From positions 124,001 through 188,000 of the forward strand of contig JAKQNP010000004.1 of NCBI GenBank assembly GCA_029565675.1: a stretch of DNA of 64,000 nt, written 5' to 3'. This stretch comes from a bacterium. GTDB lineage: Bacteria; Zhuqueibacterota; Zhuqueibacteria; Residuimicrobiales; Oceaniaggregativiventaceae. Positions 56,272-64,000 of the stretch are shown piece after piece. The position numbers and the translations under genes were made by a program. The stretch's first letter is position 1; every line of letters starts with the position of its first letter. Below the pieces are notes generated by a model. It did no database searches and was not told the origin of the DNA. It worked only from the letters and a program-made list of their open reading frames with translations.

Positions 56272-57048
56272 CTAGAGCACAAATGAAATCGCGACACTCG
56301 AGGTGAACTCTTGCAGCTTCCAGAGGGCGAGCACGAGATGGAGTTTGGAAAAGAGATGCAGGCGCATCCCAACATTGAACTCTTGCGAGTCGTATTCGGC
56401 GAGCAGATCGATCCACGGATGCGGGGTGATTTCGACGCCGGCAAATGGGCCGACCAGATAGCGCTCATAGGCCGGCAGATCATCCCAGCCATAGCCGGCG
56501 TGCAGGCGAACCGCGATAGACCGCGGCGCGATGAACGTTTTGCTCGCCACCGCATAGAGAGCGGCAAAATGCTGTGCTCCCCATGGTTCGAGGTTGAACT
56601 CATCAATTGCAAAAAAATCCTGGGCGCCGACCGCAAGGGCCGGCCAGGAACGGCCTTCGGGCATCAACCTGAGCTTGATGTGTCCTGAACGGTCGCCGAT
56701 ACCGCCGCTGTAATGGTCGGGGCGGATCACCATGGCGGTGAGTTCGAGAAAAGGCAGATAGCCGATGCGGCCATAAAAGACCGAACGCTCGTAGGGCCGC
56801 AACCTGCTTGCATAGAGCTCGGGAATACGCGAAACGCCTACCGCTATCTCTCCGTCAGCAGCAACCGTGGCCGACGGCACGAGCAGCACGCCGCTCGGTC
56901 CCATCAGGCTGCCGGTCTGGGCGATCAGTTGGTGCGGCGGCAGAAACAGCAGCAACCAAAGCAGCACCCATAGACAAATCCGCCGGGACCAAAGTTCCGG
57001 CGGATTCACAGCTGTGTAAAGAGCATCGGTTTTAAGCATCATTGCCAA
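56272..57048 (-). CDS. YjbH N-terminal-like exopolysaccharide-associated outer-membrane protein
   Basis: 258 aa; signal peptide then GSLMGPSGVLLVPSATVAADGEIAVGVSRIPE and beta-barrel-like strands. Confidence 0.6.
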   Translation of the reverse strand: MAMMLKTDALYTAVNPPELWSRRICLWVLLWLLLFLPPHQLIAQTGSLMGPSGVLLVPSATVAADGEIAVGVSRIPELYASRLRPYERSVFYGRIGYLPFLELTAMVIRPDHYSGGIGDRSGHIKLRLMPEGRSWPALAVGAQDFFAIDEFNLEPWGAQHFAALYAVASKTFIAPRSIAVRLHAGYGWDDLPAYERYLVGPFAGVEITPHPWIDLLAEYDSQEFNVGMRLHLFSKLHLVLALWKLQEFTSSVAISFVL

Positions 57049-57056
57049 CGGATCGG

Positions 57057-58694
57057 TTAAAACCCGCCCTGGTTGTGGGTATATCCCTGATTGTGCACGT
57101 AGCAGCCTTTGCGGAAGACCAGCACATATTTCGTATACAGCTCTTTGTCGAGCGTCGCATCCAGCCGCAACAGAGTACCGGTATATTTCTGCCCGCCGCG
57201 GAAGATCGAATAGGCGCGGCCGCTGCCGCTGGTGATCGACGTGTCGGCATCAAAAGAGCCGGGGCCCGAAACCACAGTAAAGGCGATCGGGATATCTTTG
57301 TAGAAAGTGCCGAGGCTGTCGACCAGGGTGCCCCAAACTTTTGTCCAATCCTCGGGGAAATAGAGATCGCGGGGGCAGGTGAAAAAATCGATGTCGGCGC
57401 TGGCGACAAAGCGCACCTCGGGCGGATTGCCGGGCACGACAAATCCCGGACCCATTGGGCCGCCGTCGAGAATATCGGTTCCCTGGTCGTAATAGGTGTC
57501 GCGGTCGACATCGATGATCACGTCGTATTCGCCCGGCCACATCACGATCGGCCTGGGATCGTCGACCATCGGCAAACCGCGCAAACGGGTGATCGGCAGG
57601 CTGCCGCTCGATTGGGCCCACAGGCAGTGGATCGGCATTTCAAAAGTGCCCACGGTGCGGATATCGACCAGCGAATCGCCCTCGGTCCACACATCCTTAT
57701 GCGGCGTGATAAAGATGCCGACGAACTCGGCGGTATCGATCGGCCGCCGGCGGTTGGTCAACAGGGGGCGGCGATTGGGATTGACCCGCGCAAAAATCGT
57801 CTCCAGAGAATCAAAGACGTTCTTGAAATTGCCGAGCTCGTCGCAGGCGATCTCTTCGAGGATATCGGCAAACTGCGCTTCTTCCTGCACCAGCAAGCCG
57901 GTGATCGGTTGATCGGCCACCAGATCGCCCGGGTTGTATTCGCCAAAAGGCGCTTTATCGGCGATCACATCGTAAGCGCCGATCGGCGAAGGATTGCTCC
58001 ACACTTGCGTCAGCGCAAAAACGCCTTCCCCGTTGGTGGTAACGCTCTCCACACCGTCGCCGCTGACGTCGACATAGGTCATGCCGGCCGTAAAGGGCAC
58101 AGACGGCCCCGGTTCCTCGACCACCCAGAACTTGATTTCCTGGGCGCCGCCGGAAATGCGGCCGACCACCGAGACCGGTTCGCCGACATTGCAGCTTCCG
58201 CCGAGATAGTTACCCTGCGCATCGGTGATGTTGAGATGGAAAACGGGCAGCTTGTAATCCTTGACGGCAAAAGGAATGGCCAGTTCAATCCATTTCCGGT
58301 TGATACCCGGCTGCACCACATGCACCACATAATCGCCTTCCATGCCCGATTCGAGATGGCCGATGCGATACCAGATCGGCACATCATCGAGACGCCCGAG
58401 CTCATCGGTCAGCACCAGCAAACGCTTGATGATCATCTCGTCTTTCAATCTGATGATCTGGATATCCGTCTGTTCCTGGGCATAGAGATTCTCCATCGTC
58501 AAGAAGATGGTCTCATAGCGATAAAACAGGCTGCGTGCCGGACCATTCAGATCGCTCAATTTTGCCCCTTTGGCGATTTGCATGGCGTTCACCGAAAGAG
58601 GATCCTTGATCTGTTCGCACTGCAGGACCACGAGGAGCACAAGTACAGCGGTCAACACAGCGATCGCGCGTCCCCTCCATTTGTTCGTCTTCAT
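57057..58694 (-). CDS. Putative lipoprotein with Ig/carboxypeptidase-regulatory-like segments, unknown function
   Basis: 545 aa; N-terminal hydrophobic stretch ending VVLQCEQIKDPL; GNYLGGSCNVGEPVSVVGRISGG and several beta-rich segments. Confidence 0.55.
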   Translation of the reverse strand: MKTNKWRGRAIAVLTAVLVLLVVLQCEQIKDPLSVNAMQIAKGAKLSDLNGPARSLFYRYETIFLTMENLYAQEQTDIQIIRLKDEMIIKRLLVLTDELGRLDDVPIWYRIGHLESGMEGDYVVHVVQPGINRKWIELAIPFAVKDYKLPVFHLNITDAQGNYLGGSCNVGEPVSVVGRISGGAQEIKFWVVEEPGPSVPFTAGMTYVDVSGDGVESVTTNGEGVFALTQVWSNPSPIGAYDVIADKAPFGEYNPGDLVADQPITGLLVQEEAQFADILEEIACDELGNFKNVFDSLETIFARVNPNRRPLLTNRRRPIDTAEFVGIFITPHKDVWTEGDSLVDIRTVGTFEMPIHCLWAQSSGSLPITRLRGLPMVDDPRPIVMWPGEYDVIIDVDRDTYYDQGTDILDGGPMGPGFVVPGNPPEVRFVASADIDFFTCPRDLYFPEDWTKVWGTLVDSLGTFYKDIPIAFTVVSGPGSFDADTSITSGSGRAYSIFRGGQKYTGTLLRLDATLDKELYTKYVLVFRKGCYVHNQGYTHNQGGF

Positions 58695-58721
58695 GATTCG
58701 CTACCCTCCATGAGTTAAGCG

Positions 58722-59993
58722 TTAAGGCGTTTGCCAAAGTTCTTGCCAAATTTCAACTTGATTTGCTAGCGTCGAAGCATTTAACCGTTTATAGAAATCG
58801 TTTATGTCAAAGCCGGTGTTGACGCTGATGCCGGTCTGGATCGGCGGTCCGATGGTATAGACCCTGGTGGTGGCGCGATAATCCAGTTTGTAGCGTTCCG
58901 GCCAGTTGATCCGGAAGGCGGCAGGTTTGGCTCGCCGGGCCGGCGGCAGCGGTATTGCCACCTGCACACCGCCGTGTTTGTCCTCTGCAGTGGAGGTGAA
59001 ATAGAAACCGAGCGACGTTTCGCCAAAATTGCGCATCAGGGTGATTCGCGGTCCGGAATCGCCCATCAGATAGCGCGCATAATCGGCGGTCAACTGCAGA
59101 TCGATGCGGTCGCAGAACCAGGTGGCATAAACCCGCCATGTTTCGGTGGCCATCGCTGAATAGATCCAGGTGTCGTCATAGCGATAGAGAAAGCCGGTTT
59201 TGCTATAGTGCGCGCCCAGCAGGATGCGGCGCTGCCAGAAAAAGCGCGCAGCGTCGACCACCCACCCCCATCGTTCAGGCATATGCACACCGAACTGAAC
59301 AGCCGCGGCGACATTGCCGGGCAAAATCAGCGCCTGGCCGATGTTCGCGCGTCCGATGCGGGTCTCTTCGCCGTGCACACCGATATCGTCGTAAAACGGC
59401 CGGATCGCCTCCAGCACAACCCGGCTGCCCTTCCAGGGGGTGACGAGCAGGGCAGGCAAAACATAGCCGTACAGTTTGAAGCGATCGTCATAATTGCCCA
59501 ACCGCACTTCCTGGCCGACATTGGCGATGAGGTCGAACCGCCAGAAACTCGATTCTTGTTTCCCGTTGGCCGGCTGATCGCCGCCTTCGATAAAGACGAT
59601 CTGATCGCTGAAAGCGCGGCTGCTTCCGCTGCCCTGGACAAAAGCCAGATAGGCCTGGCAGGGGACCGCCAGGCGCGCGATCTCAATACCGCGGTTTTGC
59701 GGCACGAGCACCAGAGACTCGATATCCGGCGCCAGATGAACCGCTGCGGCAAGGACGATGCCGGCGGCCGCCATTTCGTGGCGATAGACCCGATTCTCGT
59801 AGTGGACGACCCATTCGGAATCGCTGACCGCCACGACCAGATTTTCAAATCCCTGTTCGGCCAATCGGGCGACCAGCGAATCGGCTGCTGGTGTTTGTGC
59901 ACCACACAAGTCAAAGAACAACAGCAAAAACAGAGAGACTGCAATACCAGACCGGTGTAAAAGCGCGGTCCTGAACCGCGCTGCGATATTCAT
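58722..59993 (-). CDS. Exported beta-barrel-like protein resembling a YjbH C-terminal region
   Basis: Probable start MNIAARFRTALLHRSGIAVSLFLLLFFDLCGAQTPAAD; GFENLVVAVSDSEWVVHYENRVYRHEMAAAGIVLAAAVHLAPDIESLVLVPQNRGIEI. Confidence 0.5.
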   Translation of the reverse strand: MNIAARFRTALLHRSGIAVSLFLLLFFDLCGAQTPAADSLVARLAEQGFENLVVAVSDSEWVVHYENRVYRHEMAAAGIVLAAAVHLAPDIESLVLVPQNRGIEIARLAVPCQAYLAFVQGSGSSRAFSDQIVFIEGGDQPANGKQESSFWRFDLIANVGQEVRLGNYDDRFKLYGYVLPALLVTPWKGSRVVLEAIRPFYDDIGVHGEETRIGRANIGQALILPGNVAAAVQFGVHMPERWGWVVDAARFFWQRRILLGAHYSKTGFLYRYDDTWIYSAMATETWRVYATWFCDRIDLQLTADYARYLMGDSGPRITLMRNFGETSLGFYFTSTAEDKHGGVQVAIPLPPARRAKPAAFRINWPERYKLDYRATTRVYTIGPPIQTGISVNTGFDINDFYKRLNASTLANQVEIWQELWQTP

Positions 59994-60141
59994 GGCCGGC
60001 TGGCGCCGCTCGACCCCTTGTGGATCGATCTCCGTCGCCCGACCGGTTGCGTTTTTACCCACATCAATTCCGCTGTTAGAACTCCTGGTCGCGATTTTTG
60101 CATCGGTGTTACGGCTCGATGGTTCGCATTGGCCGGCCTGC

Positions 60142-62469
60142 TCAATTCATCGCGCTCTGCCTGCCCATTCGTTCGGGTTGCGATTCATAATAATAATGAT
60201 ATTTATATTTATATTTGCCATAAGCGTGCGTGAATTCGATGCCGTTGAACACGACCCCGACGATCGAAACTTTGAATTGCTGCAACGCCGTGGCAGCCTC
60301 ACTGATGTAGCGTTTTTCGGTGTGGCCGAAGCGGGAGATCAGCAACAGATGCTCGACAATGTGCGACAGGATCTTGGCGTCGGTCACCGACAACAGCGGC
60401 GGCGAATCGACCAGCACAAAATCGAATTCGGTTGTCAGGCGCGCGATAAAATCAGCCATTTTCTGGCTGTTGAGCACCTCGGTCGGATTGGGTGGAATAC
60501 GGCCGGCAGGCACCACAAAGAGATTGGCCGTGGCAGTCGGTTTGATGATATCCGAATAGGAAGCGAGCTCCATAAAATAATCGGTAAAGCCGGGCACTCG
60601 CTCCAAATCAAAGAGCGAATTGATCTTGGGTTTGCGCAAGTCGGCATCCAGGATCACCACCCGCTTGCCCAATTCGGTCATCGACAGAGCCAGATTGGCG
60701 GTAACCGAGGTTTTGCCTTCGCCGGGAATGGCGCTGGTGATCACCATCTTTTTGATCGGCTCGTCGATGTGATAGAACTGCAGATTGGTGCGCAGGTCGC
60801 GATACGATTCGGCAAACGGCACATCGGCGCGCATCCTGGTGAGCAAGGGATAATCCGATGCCTTCCAATCGGGTGCACCTGGTTCGCGCAGGTGCAGGCG
60901 CTGCAACAGCCGGTCCAGCGTCTTGTGCCGCCGCTTTTTGCGCTGCGGGATTTTGCCGTTGTGTTTGCCGTTGTGTTTGCCGTTGTTGTTGTCGGGTTGT
61001 CGGGAAGCATTGGTCTGTCCGTGCTGCGGAATCTGACCGACCACCTGCAAACCGCTCAGGCGCTCAAGCTCATCGCGGCTGTGCACGGTCTGATCCAGAT
61101 ATTCCAGCAGCATCGCCAGACCAAAACCCAACCCCAGTCCCATAAAGAGGCTGACCATGATATTGCGCGATGCGCCGTTCGGCAGCGGCGCCGACGGTAT
61201 GCCGGCCGGCGTGATGGTGCGCAGGCCGCCGATGCTCGCCGAAGCGCGGATTTTGGCCTCTTCGTGGCGCTCGACCAGATAGCTGAGCAAATTCTGGTTG
61301 ACGATCTGGGTGCGCTGCAGGCGCGTCAATTCAATATCGCGGTCGAGCATTTCCGGGCTTTCTTTGCGGTACTGATTGAGCATGTTTCTGTAGTAAAGCT
61401 CTCTGCTGCGCAGGGAATTGAGGCTGACCTCTTCAGCGACCAAACGCTGGTTGATCAATTCACGCAGTTGATCGCTCTTGCCGCTGTTCTTGCCGTCCTC
61501 GCCGGTGTAGGCGGACAAAATCTGCTGGCGCAGCTGCTCCTTGCCCTCGGCGATTTGTCGTTCCAATTTCTGCAGACGCACGGAATCGCGGGAAGTGTGC
61601 AACAAGATCTCATCGCGCTGTGTTTCAAGCCGCGCGATCTCGGCCCGCTTGCCCGCCAGCGCAGGCGTGTCGGCAGCGTCCAGATTGATCATCTTGCCGG
61701 AAGGATCCACCTGCTGCAGCTGGCGGCGATAGGTGGCCACATTGGTCTCAGCCAGCCGGCGCTCCATCTCGATCTGTTCCAGTGCCGCTTCGGCTTGGAC
61801 GACACGATTGACCACCCCCCGCTCACTGACCACAGGTGATAGAGAGGTACCGCCTTTGAATTGCAGCAGTTCGCGTTCCGTCGCTTCCAGGGTAGCCTGC
61901 GCTTCTGCGCGCTGTTGATCGATAAAGCGCACCGTGTTCTGGGCGTTCTCCATCTCGATCTGCTGGTTGCGCAGGCGAAAGACCTGGGCGGCCAGGTCAG
62001 CGACGCGATAGGCGACCACCGGTGTTTCGGCGCGCACGCTCAGGGTCAGCAGGCGGGTTTCCTCATTCATCGACAGGGAAAGCCCTCCGCCGGCTGCAAG
62101 CCGAGCCGCCTCCATCGAACCGGCTCCAAAAGCCTTGAGCGTGCTGTCCTGTTCGACGGCGCTCAACAGCTGTTGATTATAAATGTCGCTATAGACGATG
62201 GTCTGATAATATTCGAGGCCGCGGCCTTGATTCATAACATAGTAATAATAGCTCGGCACATTGAAACCGCCGAGTCCGGAGCCTTCATTCATCTCGATGC
62301 TGAACACCGTGCTCGAGCCATAAATGGCGGGACGGGTGAACTGCCGGACCGCTCCGATCAGCACACTCAACAGCAATATCACCGCGATCAGCCATTTGCG
62401 CCGAATCAGCAGATTGAGATAATCGCGCAGCTCCCATTCGCGCGCGGAATCCACTTCCGATACCGACAT
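60142..62469 (-). CDS. Wzc-like polysaccharide co-polymerase / bacterial tyrosine kinase (BY-kinase)
   Basis: 775 aa; Wzz N-terminus, coiled coil, MVITSAIPGEGKTSVTANLALSMTELGKRVVILDADLRKP, FDFVLVDSPPLLSVTDA, C-terminal Tyr cluster YGKYKYKYHYYYE. Confidence 0.9.
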   Translation of the reverse strand: MSVSEVDSAREWELRDYLNLLIRRKWLIAVILLLSVLIGAVRQFTRPAIYGSSTVFSIEMNEGSGLGGFNVPSYYYYVMNQGRGLEYYQTIVYSDIYNQQLLSAVEQDSTLKAFGAGSMEAARLAAGGGLSLSMNEETRLLTLSVRAETPVVAYRVADLAAQVFRLRNQQIEMENAQNTVRFIDQQRAEAQATLEATERELLQFKGGTSLSPVVSERGVVNRVVQAEAALEQIEMERRLAETNVATYRRQLQQVDPSGKMINLDAADTPALAGKRAEIARLETQRDEILLHTSRDSVRLQKLERQIAEGKEQLRQQILSAYTGEDGKNSGKSDQLRELINQRLVAEEVSLNSLRSRELYYRNMLNQYRKESPEMLDRDIELTRLQRTQIVNQNLLSYLVERHEEAKIRASASIGGLRTITPAGIPSAPLPNGASRNIMVSLFMGLGLGFGLAMLLEYLDQTVHSRDELERLSGLQVVGQIPQHGQTNASRQPDNNNGKHNGKHNGKIPQRKKRRHKTLDRLLQRLHLREPGAPDWKASDYPLLTRMRADVPFAESYRDLRTNLQFYHIDEPIKKMVITSAIPGEGKTSVTANLALSMTELGKRVVILDADLRKPKINSLFDLERVPGFTDYFMELASYSDIIKPTATANLFVVPAGRIPPNPTEVLNSQKMADFIARLTTEFDFVLVDSPPLLSVTDAKILSHIVEHLLLISRFGHTEKRYISEAATALQQFKVSIVGVVFNGIEFTHAYGKYKYKYHYYYESQPERMGRQSAMN

Positions 62470-62807
62470 AACCTTCTCCCCTCACCTGTGACGAGCCCGA
62501 TCGAGACGACGTTGCAGAAATGCGTCTGCTTCAGAACTGCATGACCTCTCAACTCGCCCGGTGAAAAGCCTCATGGGCCAATCCCAAATACTTGATGCAC
62601 AATTGGTTGCTATAAACAGGACAACGATGGATGCCTAAGCACGGGAACCCCCGTTTTGCCGCAAAACGGAACGAGATAGTGCTCCGCCAACGACAATTAC
62701 CCCTGGTATGCTTTAGTTAAAGCTAGATATTCTATTTAAGATAGATACAATTGTGCTGAAAAGCAATAAAAAAATCAAGTTCGATATGGAACCGCAAAAG
62801 CAAAAAG

Positions 62808-64000
62808 CTATTGCCCTGCGCTCGGCTGGTTGAAGAGGTCGGAGTAGGGTCCTCCGGACTGCCACAGTTCTCGGTGGGTGCCCGATTCCACCAGGCGCCC
62901 GTCCTTGAACATGAGGATGCGGTCGGCGCTCTGCAGAGTCGATAACCGGTGGCTGATGAGCAAAGCGATGCGTCCCCTGGCGCGCTCCATCCAGGCGCTG
63001 AGCATCTCGTACTCGTTGCGCGCATCCAGGGCGCTGGTCGGCTCGTCGAATATCATGATCGGCGCATCGCGCACAAAGGCGCGCGCCACCGCCACGCGCT
63101 GCCACTCTCCTCTGCTCAGCTCTTCGCCGGTATCGAACCACTTGCCGAGCATGGTCGCATAGCCGTTCGGCAAGCCGTCGATCACCTGGTCGGCGCCGCT
63201 CATCCGCGCCGCATCTTCGATGCGGCGGTCATGGCGCGGCAACCTGACCTCGCCGAGCCAGATGTTCTCGCGCGCGCTGAGCTGATACTCTTGAAAGTCC
63301 TGAAACAACACCGCCAACTTTCGCCACCATTCGGTCAGCTCAAATTCGCGGATATCGATACCGTCCAGGCAGATCCTGCCTTCGCTCGGATCATAGAGAC
63401 GGCAGATCAGCTTCATCAACGTGCTTTTGCCGGAACCGTTGGCGCCGGCCACGGCAATGCGTTCGCCCGGCACCGCCGCCAGAGAAACGCCGTGCAATGC
63501 CCAGCGCTCGCTGTGCGGGTAGCGAAAGGAAACGTTTTCGACAGTCAAGCCGGTCTGCACCGGCGAAGGCACCGGGCGCAGTTGTCTTTGCCGCGCTGGA
63601 CCCGATTCCAAAGCGAAAAAAGCAAAGAGCATGGAAACGAAACGCGTATCCTCATAGATATCGCCCACGCCCGTAAAGAGGTTGCGCATGGCGTTCAGGG
63701 CTTGCTGAAACGCCTGAAAATACATCACCAGACTGCCCAGGGTCAGGGCGCCGGCCAACGTCCGGCCGATCAACAACAGATAAAAGCCATAGGCCACCAC
63801 CGTGGCCAGCAGTTGCGCCGCCAGGGTGCCGCGGATTTGTCGGCCGTTGATGCGGAACTGCTCGACCCGCAGCCGGCGCTGGATGGCGAGGTAGCGGCGT
63901 TGGAAGAGCCGTCCGAGATGCAACAGGCGCAATTCCTTGGCCCATTCCTTTTCGGTCAGCAGCCAGTGATAGTGGTAACTGCGGCGCTCCAGGTTGCTGC
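62808..64000 (-). CDS. ABC transporter, fused permease/ATP-binding protein, truncated by the right window edge
   Basis: Open to the edge; ANGSGKSTLMKLICRLYDPSEGRICLDGIDI (Walker A), LSRGEWQRVAVARAFVRDAPIMIFDEPTSALDA (signature and Walker B), upstream TM segments. Confidence 0.9.
   Translation of the reverse strand, partial: SNLERRSYHYHWLLTEKEWAKELRLLHLGRLFQRRYLAIQRRLRVEQFRINGRQIRGTLAAQLLATVVAYGFYLLLIGRTLAGALTLGSLVMYFQAFQQALNAMRNLFTGVGDIYEDTRFVSMLFAFFALESGPARQRQLRPVPSPVQTGLTVENVSFRYPHSERWALHGVSLAAVPGERIAVAGANGSGKSTLMKLICRLYDPSEGRICLDGIDIREFELTEWWRKLAVLFQDFQEYQLSARENIWLGEVRLPRHDRRIEDAARMSGADQVIDGLPNGYATMLGKWFDTGEELSRGEWQRVAVARAFVRDAPIMIFDEPTSALDARNEYEMLSAWMERARGRIALLISHRLSTLQSADRILMFKDGRLVESGTHRELWQSGGPYSDLFNQPSAGQ

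Noticed and set aside
57042-58718. 558-aa plus-strand ORF
   Set aside because: Mirror of the minus-strand putative lipoprotein; composition (many His/Arg/Asp) is typical of antisense frames in GC-rich DNA, and neighbouring genes are all on the minus strand.
59992-61839. 615-aa plus-strand ORF
   Set aside because: Antisense to the BY-kinase and the YjbH-like gene, which show unambiguous motifs on the minus strand.

Overview
The window is about 64 kb of bacterial chromosome, moderately GC-rich and probably from a Gram-negative, FCB-like or candidate-phylum organism (taxonomy is a low-confidence inference). Coding density is high and gene organisation mostly ordinary. No rRNA genes, CRISPR arrays, integrases or complete transposons were seen. 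Left to right: an exopolysaccharide export cluster cut by the left edge (Wzz/GumC-like, Wza-like, STAS protein); glgA; a YbgF-like TPR protein; a cell-shape/envelope block (lgt, rodA, mrdA, mreD, mreC, lpxH); ispE, tRNA-Gln, prs, rplY, pth, rpsF, ssb, rpsR, rplI; CdaR/YbbR-like, tsaD, and a large VWA-like membrane protein; a TPR/TolQ/TolR/TolR/AgmX-like envelope-machine cluster; a PrsK/PrsR-like two-component pair; a trypsin-like protease; uvrA; a polyamine module (pyruvoyl arginine decarboxylase, deoxyhypusine-synthase-like, agmatinase); class II aldolase, a TIM-barrel-like protein and a PduP/EutE-type CoA aldehyde dehydrogenase with a possible microcompartment targeting peptide; a multi-PAS kinase with a LuxR-type regulator; a GYF-like/MinD-like ATPase; DUF362; a UbiA-family prenyltransferase; YjbH-like proteins, a Wzc-like BY-kinase, and an ABC exporter cut by the right edge. 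The observations most worth follow-up are a family of ~137-bp intergenic repeats with a hairpin at each end (three copies plus related solo hairpins), the aldolase/CoA-aldehyde dehydrogenase locus without visible shell genes, the polyamine operon with a DHS-like enzyme, the envelope-machine cluster, and several unusual domain fusions. All family assignments are from reading the translations; no database search was run.
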